Origin: Acanthacorydalis orientalis
Lineage: Eukaryota; Arthropoda; Insecta; Megaloptera; Corydalidae
Assembly: GCA_034766995.1 (NCBI GenBank)
Contig: CM068323.1
Location: 22,890,346-22,954,345, forward strand
DNA length: 64,000 nucleotides
Direction of reading: 5' to 3'
Shown here in pieces: positions 40,777 to 52,574 of this stretch (position 1 is the stretch's first letter; the number at the start of each line of letters is the position of its first letter). A program made the translations under genes and the position numbers. Under the pieces are notes generated by a model. It was not told the origin of the DNA and did not search any database. It saw only the letters and a program-made list of their open reading frames with translations.

Positions 40777-41038
40777 GCATAATTTAAATAATAAGTAAAA
40801 AACTTCCAAACTGTAATTTCAGTTCTGTCTATCATTTTTACAAACATAAGTCCACTTTTTTTAAAAAAAAATAACGTAATTCATCAGCGAATATATTTTA
40901 TATCTATTTTAGCGTATAAAACATATTTCAGAATCGATCGAATCAAAAATGAGTCGAGAAAAAACAGATATGAAATGAGGACACGTTTTTTACTGTTTCA
41001 GTGATCGATGAACATGTGAGAAGTGTCAGCTGCTGTGC

Positions 41039-41055
41039 ACTGCAATGATTGCAGT
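41039..41055. repeat. 17-nt palindrome ACTGCAAT-G-ATTGCAGT
   Basis: This is a perfect 8-bp inverted repeat around a single G. It lies 9 bases downstream of a CAGCTG E-box (41028-41033 region). It may be a small regulatory cluster; function is unproven. Confidence 0.45.
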
Positions 41056-41129
41056 AAACGAGAGATTCATTTCAAATAAACTCGATATGTTTTTATAAAC
41101 TGTCGATAAAAAGATAAGATAACAGTTTT

Positions 41130-41710
41130 CTATTAATAGATTTATAATCGAGAACAACCGTACTAAGTGCAGCACTGATTAAAAAAATGAATTCTCGCAA
41201 ACCCGTCATATGTTAGTTAGTGAGAAGGAAAATATTTTACATTGAATATAGGGTAATTTTTTACATTTTAAAAATTTCTATACTATTTAGATCACAGACA
41301 CTGTTTTTCGTTAAGTACGGTATTTCTTTTCCAAACAAATAAATTTAACAAGATCTTTAAATTCCCTGCCACTCAAACATTAATCGTAACTAAATTTGAA
41401 CAAAATGATTTTTTTAAGTATGAGTTTATAATATTGTAGTTAATGAGCGTGTTTATCGTCTAAACAATTTGATAGATTAGCCATAATTATGAAAAAGCAC
41501 ATTGAGCCTGATAAATAAAAGTAGTACTAGGTTTATGAATGTTGGCACGTAAAAGTTTATTAACGAAAGATAGATCTGCGGTGTTTGCTAGTGAAAATCT
41601 GTAGAATACGAATGTGATAGACTTCAAGCGTGACAGAACGTTACTGTTTCATAACGGTTCGTCGGATGTGCTTGTCAAAGCCGTGCAGAGTTACAGGATA
41701 TGATAGACCA
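41130..41710. other. Mildly GC-elevated stretch
   Basis: Modest rise in composition, strongest at 41600-41700 (TTCATAACGGTTCGTCGGAT, CAAAGCCGTGCAGAG). No open frame or repeat found. Confidence 0.2.
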
Positions 41711-42283
41711 AACGTTCTCTAAGATTTTTAAATCACTTCCAAATAGAATCATCGATTTACATTATTTTTATACACAAAGCATTCGTTAAAAAGTAGATAT
41801 CTATAAAGCAAACAACTGGAAATGAATGTAAATTACAAGAAGGCAAATAAATATAAGAAAATAGTTCTATAATTTTATTTTATGCGTGCTAGAAGAGCAA
41901 ATGTTTAAAGAAACGCTTATGTAGTACTTTTAAAAGAACATTAAATGTATATGTCATTTTTTTAATTTCCAGTTTATATGAATAATATTAGATAATTTAA
42001 TATTAGATTAAAAAATTCTCAGTTTTGCAGAGAAAAAGAAATACATTTTTACTTTTATTTAAATTTATGTTGAAAACATAAAGTTTTCATAAAATAGACA
42101 ACGAAACTAATTTTTTTTTATTAATAAATCCTATAAGATGTTTAAACTGTGTTTATTTTTGACTGATTTTTTACTTTTCTGTTTTTATCGTATTCTGTGA
42201 AGATCTTGAAGACCATACATGGTAGAGGTCAATTAAATAAGTTTTCTATTAAATTTTATTTTTTTTTGTAAATCTCAAAATGT

Positions 42284-42307
42284 AAAATTCATTAATTAAT
42301 GAATTTT
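42284..42307. repeat. Perfect 24-bp AT palindrome
   Basis: AAAATTCATTAA is followed directly by its reverse complement TTAATGAATTTT. In sequence this AT-rich such palindromes can occur by chance. The TTAAT core resembles homeodomain sites. Confidence 0.4.
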
Positions 42308-44324
42308 TCGATTACCAATCCGTAAAAAAACACAATTTAAAAACTATATCGAAGATGTTTTCAGAACCTTTTAATATTGCTGGCACACAATTATTGATCT
42401 GTTGACCATCCAAATATAAGACAATATTCATTCGAAAATTTGTAATCAATCTCCACGTTGACTTTAACTATACGCTTATCACAAATCTATCAGATAATAG
42501 AAAACTAATCAATTAACTTCACTCGCTTGCAAACAGACACTGATACAAAAGAAAACGTAGAAAATGTTTAACGATATTCTAACATAATTTTTTTTATAAA
42601 TAAACGAAATAAACAAAAAGAGTATTAATAATTTATAAAAGAGCTTAAAATAATATTTTTGTAATGAAATAAAAAGTTTTATAAATAACAAGATTTGATA
42701 AATTACATAACGAAAGAATAAATTAAGAAATTCATTAAAAATTCACAGTCATAAAAATGTAAAGAATAATTTATATGAAAGTAGCAAGAAAGACAGTGAA
42801 GATATGAGAAATTAATATCAGTATAATTAATTTATGATTCTTTTTCAATTTATGCGTATAAAAGAGAGTTTCATTGCTACATTTTTACGAACTCTTAATA
42901 AGAACCGGATTAATCTTTTGGGAATCTATACAGGTCGATTAATTTTCGCCAGTTTTAACAGTCTTGATTGGCTGATAAAGAAGTTTAATTATGCAGTTTT
43001 TGTGATATTCTTATTTTTATAAATGTCTGTTAAGAACTATGTTAAGTGTGCAATTTTCAATTTTAGAATTATATATTCAATTTTTGATATAGAAGTAAAC
43101 ATAAAAATTCAAAAAGTGTATTTTAAAATTATAACTAGTTTATGTTTATAATGATTTTTTTTACTTCGTATTTGAATTATATTTATATTGAATATTGTAA
43201 AAACTGTTTTGTGCTTTAATATATTACTATTTTTATCTTTAAATTTTAATGTTTATACTTCAGATTTCTGTATATTTCTAGATTAAAGAAAAAACAGAAA
43301 ATATACTTAACCAAATCTTAAAAATTTTGTCTTATTTTATTATATATAATTAATTGAAAACGATGCTTCATATATGCATACTTTGAATAAAAGAGACAAT
43401 AATTATCATAAAATTTAGAATAAGTAGATAGGAGTGAAACATTCTAGAGTGTGAAAGGTTTAATTTGGTTTAATGGTTTCATTTTTCTGAAACGTGCAAA
43501 GAAATCATACATATTTATTAAGAACATGTCTTGGGTTGAAAAAAGAAAAACAGATGTAATTCCATACATTAACATAACTAATATCAGAACTTTTATTGCA
43601 ATGGCCCACTATTAGACAAATATCTGTTCTAGATAAATACCAGTTTAACTATTGACTGACTTCTACAAATGTTCAAAAACACTTTCCCCTCTCTCTTTCT
43701 CTTCTCTCTCTCTTTATATATACTTCCATACCAACAATTGATTGAAATTAAAGTGTTATCTGTCACATCCTTGTGCCTATTGTGTGTGTATTAAATTTCT
43801 GTAGCTGTACGAATTCAAGAAAAAAACTTCTTAGTGTATTTGAATAAGATTTTTTCGGAGATAGTTGCGATAGATGTGTGAGTATATTTACCATTACTAT
43901 ACATTTATTTATTGGTTTTATTATACGAAGTAGAGTGCTTTTCAACACGGATGAAGCGAACGTTCAATATTTACACTCGAGTTTCTCAAAATACTATATA
44001 GCGTGTATGTATGTGTGTGTGTGATCGGTGACAGTGCGAAAAAGAAAATAAAACGTGTTTTTGAGAGTTTAAATAATATTACATGGTATATCATATTTTA
44101 CAATTTTGTGCATTATTGTGAACTAATGGAGTATCTTCGATCAGTATATCGTGTTTGTTCGTGTGAACGAAGGGAGAGAAATGAAAAAAAATGTATTTTT
44201 AATACAACAAAGTATTTTCTTGCACATTTTTTGAAGCTAATATCAACTGATATATAGAATATAATATTCATTGCAGAAATAATCTTTTAAGAAATTTCAT
44301 CCGCGTTTGTTAATTTTCTTTTTG

Positions 44325-44354
44325 GATTTTAAATACAAAGATTTTAAATACAAT
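44325..44354. repeat. 15-bp tandem duplication GATTTTAAATACAA(A/T)
   Basis: Two adjacent copies, 44325-44339 and 44340-44354, differ only in the last base. Confidence 0.7.
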
Positions 44355-45134
44355 ATTTACATTCGTGTATTGTATTTTATAACGAAATTTCTTCTATAAC
44401 GTTCATATATGTAAAAAATATTTGTTTAATTATTTCAGTATCAATAGTTTAAATAATATTTTATTGGAGAAACATTAAGATTGAATATTATTTAAACAAA
44501 GTTTTATTACTCTTTTAAAATTAAACAATAAAATAAAAGCTTATATCAGAATAAATTTACTGTTTTGAAATATACTACAAATGAGAATATCGAACAAAAA
44601 TATCCCAAAGATATAATTTTTAACTTTCAAAGTATTTAAGGTTTGAGAATAATATTTAAGCAACGTTATTGTTTTTTCTTGTACGTGTGTTCAAATTATG
44701 AACTTTATTAAGTATAAATTTTAATATAATAGTAATAATGCATGCTTCTTTAAAAATTCAATACATAAGAGCATTAAAATGATTAACTATTAAGAAGTAG
44801 CAAAAAGTGGTGCAGGATTGACAGAATTTGTTAATAAATTCGATCGAATTATCAATTTGAAGAATTACGTTTCAAAATTCGTACCTTTACATTTAATTAA
44901 TCATTTTTATTTCAATATATATATATATATATACATACTCTATATTATTCATAAATACACATCTTTTTCCACCTTCAATTTTTATACATAGTTAAAAATT
45001 TGTGCGAAAAATAAAATAGTTATATGTAAATCATAGTACCTTATCAATTTTTTTAGTATTAAAGGTCATTGTTGATGAACTTTTTAGTCAATATTTTGTA
45101 AATATTCATTATTTTTAATAATTCATCAACTCTT

Positions 45135-45138
<4 letters not shown>

Positions 45139-45188
<50 letters not shown>

Positions 45189-45226
45189 CAAAAGATTATA
45201 TAAGATAAAGAAATATTCTCTCTCTC

Positions 45227-45267
<41 letters not shown>
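45139..45267. repeat. Two (TA)n arrays with an intervening (TC)n
   Basis: TA at 45139-45186 and 45231-45267, with TCTCTCTCTTTC at about 45217-45229 just before the second. They lie about 160 bp inside the predicted first intron, close to its donor. Confidence 0.9.
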
Positions 45268-45269
<2 letters not shown>

Positions 45270-45424
45270 ATTATTTTTACACATGGAAATAAATATAAAA
45301 TATGATTATATTAAAAAGTTAAAATTTATCACTGGCATATATCACTGAGAAATGTTTTAGTCATCACATACAGATATAACATAATATGAAAAATAAAAAG
45401 GAAATGAAATGCATGACACCAATC

Positions 45425-45433
45425 ACTCACCTG
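45425..45433 (-). other. Splice donor CAG/GTGAGT of the predicted signal-peptide exon
   Basis: On the minus strand the exon ends CAG at 45433-45431 and the intron begins GTGAGT at 45430-45425, a complete match to the U1-complementary consensus. It interrupts the reading frame after the first base of a codon. No convincing matching acceptor and exon were identified on the minus strand between here and position 1. Confidence 0.5.
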
Positions 45434-45503
45434 CCACGAGTAGTAACGTCGTTGCCCACCAGCAGTAGCACCGCAGCCGCCGGTGCACAGATCGCGTGTT
45501 CAT
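45431..45503 (-). CDS. Predicted first coding exon: signal peptide of an unidentified secreted or membrane protein
   Basis: Read on the minus strand, an ATG at 45503-45501 (A at -3) opens 24 codons plus one base and then meets a perfect insect-type donor, CAG/GTGAGT, with the intron starting at 45430. The peptide begins MNTRSVHRRLRCYC, continues WWATTLLLVA, and its next codon is split after G (phase 1). A basic N-terminus (four Arg, one His), a hydrophobic core and a small-residue end (VA, then a codon starting with G) make a typical signal peptide. Phase 1 introns just after signal peptides are common in cell-surface genes, including insect immunoglobulin-superfamily genes with very large introns. 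That family is only a possibility: no downstream domain was found. The exon sits in a CpG-rich island unlike the AT-rich surroundings, as expected for a 5' end. I do not recognise the gene. The call rests on start context, peptide character and donor; a chance ORF cannot be excluded. Confidence 0.5.
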
Positions 45504-45520
45504 GGTTCTTCCATGTCCAT
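45500..45520 (-). other. Upstream ORF (MDMEEP) overlapping the predicted main start codon
   Basis: Two in-frame ATGs (45520-45518 and 45514-45512) precede the main ATG. Both have a purine at -3 and G at +4, stronger contexts than the main start. They open a six-codon ORF, MDMEEP, whose TGA (45502-45500) overlaps the main ATG (45503-45501) in the sequence ATGA. This arrangement would allow termination-reinitiation at the main start and would probably lower translation. It matters only if the exon at 45431-45503 is real. Confidence 0.4.
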
Positions 45521-45725
45521 CCTTTATGAAAAGCAGTAAATAGTACACGCACACTTTACAACTACTACTACTAGAACGGCAGACTTGCTGGCTAGCAGGC
45601 AGGTATGTGCCGGTGTCAGAACAACAATAATAATAAATAATAACAGATCTAAAAGATAGTTCACAGTCAACGTTCCCGGTTGGAAAACAATGTCCTTACG
45701 CCGACGTTCGCGAACATACTGAGAG
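45504..45725 (-). promoter_or_regulatory. Putative 5' UTR and core promoter of the minus-strand signal-peptide exon
   Basis: This CpG-rich stretch lies directly upstream of the predicted start on the minus strand. An insect-style initiator, TCAGT, reads on the minus strand at 45722-45718 in a pyrimidine-rich setting and is a possible start site giving a 5' UTR of about 215 bases. A short CTA trinucleotide run lies near 45560-45573. No convincing TATA box in the minus orientation was seen, consistent with an initiator-driven promoter. The TSS position is a guess from motif and composition. Confidence 0.3.
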
Positions 45726-46060
45726 GGAAGCCGTGTCGTCGTTCGCTCTCGCGTCTCTCGTCAGAGGACGCTACCACGCATCCACATCCTCAATCCATGC
45801 ACATTCGTTCCCCTTCCGTTCTGCCGGTACTGCTCTGTCAACCGCGCGCAACAAACACACACAAATAAAACACACGTGTACATACAAACACACACACATA
45901 CACCCATCACATCCATACATACATCGACACACTTTACACACTCCCTCGCACCCTCTACTACCTATTGGTCCAGAGATACAACAACGTCGCTACAGCCACC
46001 GTGCTACTTCTTGTATAGTACAGATCATTGTACTTTAGAGTGGATTAGAATCTACTTAAG
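45726..46060. promoter_or_regulatory. CpG- and CA-rich island upstream of the signal-peptide exon
   Basis: The island continues with CG dinucleotides around 45726-45780, then CA-rich sequence (about 45853-45960) with ACACAC and CATACA runs, then GC-moderate sequence to about 46060, where the AT desert resumes. Reading frames here on the plus strand (Ser/Thr/His-rich) follow from the CA repeats and I do not call them genes. The position suits proximal promoter sequence for the minus-strand gene. Confidence 0.3.
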
Positions 46061-46639
46061 CTCCGATATATAAAAGGATCGATGTTCAAAAATGTATGAA
46101 CAAATATCAGTGTATTTTTTATCGTATTCGATGTATGGACCAGCGGATTCGTTTTAAGCCGTTATTTAGTAGAATATCGATTTTAATATACTTATATAAA
46201 TACATGAACACTGACAATTGATCATATATGGAAAATATATCTATTTGTTAAAATGTCTGAATGTAATCTGTTTATTTCCATGTAAATAACCGTGCCGAGA
46301 GAGAAAATTTGTATTTTTTTTAACGTCGACAAACTGTGATTTGTGGAGAATGAAATAAAATAAAATTCAGATTTTCGTTTCGGTAACAATCCTATTATCT
46401 TTTTATTTTATAAAATGCTTTCGTTAAAAAATAAAACTTGAAAACAAATGCTTAAAAGTGTGTATATAAAATTTCTATCCGTTTTTAAAATTTTATTCAA
46501 CTTTTTAATTTATATAATCTTCACACTTGAACTTAGGTGTCACTAAAATGATGAATAATCTACTTTTTAACGAAATTATTTTATTTAATATTTGTTAACG
46601 AGTAAAACAGAAATATTTGAAAATATGCTTCATAAAACC

Positions 46640-46714
<75 letters not shown>

Positions 46715-46730
46715 ATATATATATATATAA
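46640..46730. repeat. Interrupted (TA)n-(TG)n microsatellite
   Basis: TA tracts broken by AC, AA and GTGTGTG segments. It is the most irregular of the TA arrays here. Confidence 0.85.
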
Positions 46731-46935
46731 TATGTGTGCGTATAAAAACGCTTGTCTAATTGAACATTTTTCTTAGAAAAACACAGTTGATTTTACTTTG
46801 ATGTTTCAAAAAGACCATATAGCTGAAACAAATCTGGAATTTTTATGATTATATCGCGTTGTTTTATTTCAGTGGAATATTATTTTACTTTGACGTTTGG
46901 AAATATTATCTTTTCTTTGACAAACTGTTGTATTG

Positions 46936-46937
<2 letters not shown>

Positions 46938-47010
<73 letters not shown>
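46938..47010. repeat. Compound (TA)n-(GA)n microsatellite
   Basis: TA to about 46980 followed by about 28 bp of GA. The same TA-to-GA order occurs at 27379-27438. Confidence 0.9.
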
Positions 47011-47014
<4 letters not shown>

Positions 47015-47299
47015 GGGAGAGATAATTCTCTGAAATGTAATACTTGTATAGATGAAATTGTATGGATTTTCGATACTTTTTTCTTATTTATTTATATGAG
47101 AAATGAAAGACTTTTTTGCAATTGAATGAGATTCGTTTAAAGAGAAATATTTATTAATGTTTGTTTATAATTTTTTTACTTAAATCTCAAATGTTTTCTT
47201 ATCATATTTGTTGCTCTATTAATAAAGTACTGATTTCTATTATTTCAAGGAAAACCTTTTTCATGAGAGGCTGATTGATATTTTTAATACCACTAACAG

Positions 47300-47302
<3 letters not shown>

Positions 47303-47350
<48 letters not shown>
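47303..47350. repeat. (TA)n microsatellite
   Basis: About 48 bp of pure TA. Confidence 0.95.
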
Positions 47351-47354
<4 letters not shown>

Positions 47355-48059
47355 AATAATTAAATTTATGATAGCCTTGTCAGCGTATTCATCGTTATTC
47401 TAATAACTCAATCGAGTCCAATAAATTTCAAAAACTGTATAATAAATACCAGGAATTGACGTTAATGATGAGTTGATTAATATTTATATGTCTGATTTTG
47501 AGTAATATATTGTATTTAAATTGTTCCATTTTGTTTAATATATTTGTACATAATGATGTTTTTAATTAATTTATTGAATAAAAATTATTGAAAATTTTCA
47601 AATATGTTTAAATGTTAAAATCACATGTTTTGATAATATCATGTAATCTGTAATCTAGTTGATGCGTTATTTTGGTGGGTGTTTCTGGTAGTTTTCGGTT
47701 TACTGAGTAAATTCAAGTGATTCGAGAAGATGAAAACTGCTTTGATGTGATCATAGCGATACAAACAATTATACTTTTTAAACAAGTCAGCTCTTTTAAT
47801 TTCTTATACAATACGTTCAAAATATAATACTTGAAATTTAATCTTTTATTAAATATTACAAGCATTTGGCGTTGTTAAATTAATTTTTAATATTTTTATA
47901 AATTATATATAAATAAATTAGTTATTTTTGTGAATATTTTCAATGTACGTGTATATTTATGTATTTTAGAATAATTTAAGATATTTTCTAGAAAACATTT
48001 GCTCACATCGTATCTGTAATTCTCTTGATTGAATAATAAAGTGACGATCTATAAGCTCA

Positions 48060-48475
48060 TATATTAACTACTGTTCAAGGCCGGTCACGTCTCATTAACA
48101 AGAAATAGCAATTTCGTTCGCTCTAAGAGCCACACGGCTAAAAGCGTTCGAAGATAAACCATCGTGACAAAAGGTAATAGGGCTTGTTTTCGTTTTATAA
48201 CTTGATCATGTTTCCATTGTAATTTGTTTTATAACACGGATCCATGCTGTGATGGGAAATTCGAACTCACGACTTTGCAAAATAAACTTGTAAAAGTTTC
48301 TAGTATCGTTGTTGAGCGCGTAAGGTTAATGGTCTTCTCTACGTTTTCATTCGTTTCACCCACAACGGCCACTGATGTATCCAACGAACAACAGTACAAA
48401 AAAGGTATAGAGGTATGTGCAGAGACGAAGGAAAGCAAACAATTTGATATTACTTTTTATACAATGTTTAGCTAA
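48060..48475. other. GC-elevated island open on both strands
   Basis: It includes AAGGCCGGTCACGTC, GCCACACGGCTAAAAGCG, and GGGAAATTCGAACTCACGAC at about 48254-48273. The last resembles, in reverse, a tRNA T-arm / B-box region (GTTCGAAT), so a decayed tRNA-derived SINE on the minus strand is possible but weak. Both strands have frames of 69-83 codons here, so neither is favoured. Confidence 0.2.
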
Positions 48476-49202
48476 TCTAATTCTGAAGAATAGAAACACA
48501 GTTGTATATATGCACATACATAAGTGTGTATATATTTATATATATATATATACGAGTATATATATATAATGTGTATATAACAAGATAAATTAATATTCTT
48601 TTTTTAATTTTTTGCACGAATTAGTATAAACACTTTTATAAAATACAACCAATACATATAATCGACTGATAAGTATAAGACGGTAATTATTGTTTTAATT
48701 ATAGTCTATAATTTAGAATTTTAAAGTAAATATATCGATTTCTATCTGAACGAAGTAAGAAATTCGTTTAGAAGAATTAAAATAATAATTCGAAGGAAAA
48801 AATGTAAATGAAGTTTAATTATTATTATATATACAACAAAAATAAACTAAAAGTCAATTGTTTCGAAGTAAAGTTTACTAATAGATTTAATTTTCAGAAA
48901 CGAATTACTTTTTACTCTACCTTCTATCAAAGAATTAGATTAAAGTTTAATCTATTTTGTATATAAAGAGCAGATAACTTTTAGAAAAACACTCTACTTT
49001 TAAATATTTTATTTGCTTCATGTTAATTGATAAAATGGTTATGTTCTCAGCAATTAACAATTCAGTTCTTATGACTTACACATTAAAAATAAAATCATAA
49101 ATTCCTATTGTATATAAAAATAGGTTAACTATGATATATATTAAAATTATTTAAACACTATTATTAATAAACTATAAGTATGCTTGTAAGTATTTTTATT
49201 CA

Positions 49203-49231
49203 TCATTAATACTATATATATATATATATAA

Positions 49232-49278
<47 letters not shown>
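49203..49278. repeat. Compound (TA)n-(CA)n-(TA)n microsatellite
   Basis: TA, then AACACACACACACACACA near 49231-49248, then a longer TA tract. Confidence 0.9.
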
Positions 49279-49281
<3 letters not shown>

Positions 49282-49479
49282 CACAAATTGGTCAGATGTT
49301 AGGCAATGAATTCGATCGACAATATAATATTTTGTGTTAATGTATCGTACATTGTAACGCATGCGTGTTTTCAATTGAACCAATAAAGAGCACAAACTGA
49401 AAAAGATTTGGTCTCTCATCGAATGGCTCACTTCTCCTGTTAAGGCTAATCAAATACCAATATTATTTTAAATGAAAAT

Positions 49480-49870
49480 AAATAAAAGTGAACCAATCCA
49501 GTCATCAAAGTCGAGACGTTACTCTCGGTACCAGTAATCGATGTGACGACCACCACAGCTACCACCACCGTTTGCGTTTCGAGTCGCGGTGCCGTTGCGC
49601 AGTACTCAATGACCACCCCCGTCACTTCTCGCGCTTCCGACCGATCCCAAAGGCCAATAATCCCTACACAAGACTGGAGTACTCTAGGTATACTACGATC
49701 TCTCGGTGCCATAGTAACCGTTACCACTACAACTACAACAGTTACCGGCAATTCTAACCGGCGCTTCCACCATCGTCAGAAATACCTAACCATGCGTTGA
49801 CATCGTCATGTGCCTGGTCATATCTTGCGAGAGACGACGATCAAAGATACAGGCTCTGTCAACTTATTTC
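49480..49870. other. GC-rich Thr/Val-codon-rich island open on both strands
   Basis: A stretch rich in ACC and ACN triplets is open for about 103 codons on the plus strand from 49492, reading VETLLSVPVIDVTTTTATTT near its start and VTVTTTTTTVTGN near its end. It is equally open on the minus strand (49446-49751), where it gives Val-rich sequence. The plus frame lacks an ATG at its head. It could be a Thr-rich exon, an upstream untranslated exon of the 45.4-kb gene, or a regulatory island; the sequence does not decide. Confidence 0.3.
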
Positions 49871-49914
49871 GATCTGTTTATATTACCAACAATATGATAT
49901 ATATATACATATAT

Positions 49915-49922
<8 letters not shown>

Positions 49923-49965
<43 letters not shown>
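49923..49965. repeat. (TA)n microsatellite
   Basis: About 43 bp, preceded by shorter TA tracts with CATA interruptions from about 49891. Confidence 0.95.
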
Positions 49966-49970
<5 letters not shown>

Positions 49971-50622
49971 GTATGCATATTCGCTATCTCAATATTTATT
50001 ATCAATTGATTGTGGGCACATGCCTCTTAAAACGTTTCTAAAATATATATTTTCTAATTCAAATTATATAATTGTCTAATTAGTACGTTATTTAGATTTA
50101 CCAATTAGTCATTAAGTACCGTATTCATCAAATGTATATTAATTTTTGATATATTTCAATCGAATATTTAAAAATCAATACAATATAATAAACAAACCAA
50201 AATAATGTCAAACATTTGTATTAATCTGTAAACTATAGCGTAATTAATATCATTAAAGTACATAAAATTGAATCGTTTCAGAATACGAGTACAAATATAC
50301 TCAAAAGATATGAAATTAATTTTCTTGGAAATGTTTCACAAAGTTACACAGAAATATAATGAACGAACATAACAAGTGTTATAAAATGTAGTTAGAAAAA
50401 TATTTTATGTACAATACTAATGAAAAAGTAATTACAAAAAATATAATCTTTCGCTTCGAGCACAAACTTGATGAACTTATAACGATATAAAATATTGTTC
50501 ATGTTCTGCTATGTCATGTAGCAAGTCTATATTACGATGCAGATGTTAACTCTAACGGAAAAACATAGAGTTACTATAAGTTTAAATGTTCATACTAACG
50601 TATATATACCAACAACATACAC

Positions 50623-50659
<37 letters not shown>

Positions 50660-51146
50660 CGTTTATATCGTCATACAAGAATTTTATATACTGATTTGAA
50701 CAAATTGATTTATATACGCCTTCGCTTGACTTTTGATCCTTTATCAGAATCCTCTCTGTCATTTAATACTAGAAAATATTTCATAGAGTACTTTATTATT
50801 ATTTAATAACTATTCAAAATCGTTTAAAAGCTGCTATATTTTAAAATGATTTTCTCTATTTAAATTGCGTTGAAAATAAAGAGAAATAAATTACAAAAAA
50901 CAGGATAGACATTTATAAAATATGAAATAGTGTAATAGATGTTCATTTTATGTTCTTCTGCATCTAAGAATATAAAAAGGAATTGTTATTAAAAAACATT
51001 ATAAAAATTTTATGTAAATATGCTGAGTTTCAGAGAGAGCATTTTTTACAATTGAAAATGATTCTTTGAATTTTTATTTTATGCGTAATATGTAAATGAA
51101 TTTAAAAATAAATTTACTGAATTTATTTTATATAAAAAGGAATTAT

Positions 51147-51166
51147 ATATATATATATATATATAA

Positions 51167-51199
<33 letters not shown>
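51147..51199. repeat. (TA)n with central AATTAATT
   Basis: Two TA tracts joined by ATAATTAATTAT, giving a fully self-complementary block. Confidence 0.85.
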
Positions 51200-52360
51200 A
51201 TGGTCACTGTATGTTATTTGAAATTAAAATTGACAACTTGATCACTTTTTTTCAGACATTAAAAAATTGTTATCATAAAAAGTAAACTAAGTCTATTAAT
51301 TATATCCATGAAACATATTTATGAAACTTTACATACATAAATCTTACGAAATGAATTCATATCGACATTTAACGTACACAACTGAAACTTGTTCGTAGAT
51401 ATTTACATGAAAGTTTCGTCGAAGCTAATGTTGGTACGTTCAAACAACAGAATTTTATTCAAGTAAGATATCAGGTAAATAGTTTTTGTTTGATGTTGGA
51501 ATTCTTCGTTAACTCTGATGTATTAAACTGATATTATTTCTTCTTTATCTACTGTTGTTTGTTTCAAAACTTGTTTTTCATTATATACTTATTTTATTTA
51601 AATTTAATTATATAATCATTATATAAATAAGTGTTGTTTAAAATATTTTAACAACTTAGAATTAAAGCTGGTATATCATTCTAACTCATGCATTTATCTA
51701 TGTGTATAAGAAAAATCTTTTTATTTATTTCTGAAAAAGTCCAACTTTATGCAAATGAAATTTATGTGCATAAAAATAAAATTTGTTATAAAATATTCAT
51801 GTGCTTATGAAATATTTTCAATATCGTCTGATTTCTTCTTTTTATACAGACGAGCGTGACTGCACATAAACGAACCTTTATATACATACGTATAGTTCAT
51901 TCAGATCTTATGTCTTCAGACGATCATCTCTCTTTACATATATAAATGTAGATTATTTACTAAAAAATGTTATTTCTTTGTTCACTTAAATTACTTGTAG
52001 TTCGATGAATACTGAATTTAATTAACGGTTTATTCGAAAAATGATACTAATGGAAAAATGGTACTCTATGAAAATATTTAGAAGAGTGTATCAAAGAATC
52101 AATATACATTTATAAAACCGGATGAATATATTGTGCATTTATAAAAATCGGATTTAATTGTCTTGTGTGATGTTCAGTTTTATGAAAAATCTATTTCTTA
52201 AGGTAGAAATAATAAGAAAATAATTTTAATATTGTAAGTAAGAAATCATTTTAAAGTACATTGTAAATACATTTAAAGAAGATCTTTTTCTGAATAAAAT
52301 TATAGGTTTGGATTACTCATTAATTGATTTTTTTAATTTTAATAAATTGATTTTGACTAA

Positions 52361-52362
<2 letters not shown>

Positions 52363-52414
<52 letters not shown>

Positions 52415-52418
52415 ATAT
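52363..52418. repeat. Compound (TA)n-(GT)n microsatellite
   Basis: TA to about 52400 then GTGTGTGTGTGTGTATATAT. Confidence 0.9.
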
Positions 52419-52574
52419 ATGTATTTAATTATCCTGTATGTCTTTCGATTTAAATTTAATTCGAAATAACTTGAATAAAAATAATATATTCTTTTATACA
52501 GAAAAGTATAAAATGTTATTGTATAAAAATAATAACAATCTCATAAAAAAGAATAAATATTACAATTTTTTTAA

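Larger units (their letters stand above)
38861..45424. other. AT-rich stretch, inside the proposed first intron
   Basis: It lies directly downstream of the predicted donor on the minus strand. No acceptor-bounded exon was recognised. Modest composition rises at 39,200-39,340 and 39,810-40,000 carry no frame. Confidence 0.6.

Noticed and set aside
45526..45608. Plus-strand donor-like GCAGGCAG/GTATGT at 45603
   Set aside because: No open plus-strand frame leads to it (ATG AAA AGC AGT AAA TAG precedes it), and the island is better explained by the minus-strand exon. A divergent noncoding exon remains possible.
46067..46076. TATATAAAAG as a plus-strand TATA box at the edge of the 45.4-46.0 kb island
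   Set aside because: TATA-like strings are everywhere in this sequence, and the supported exon reads on the opposite strand.
48229..48475. tRNA-derived SINE on the minus strand (GAGTTCGAATTTCCC resembles a B box)
   Set aside because: No matching A box at the right spacing and no foldable cloverleaf was seen. It is mentioned only as a weak possibility.
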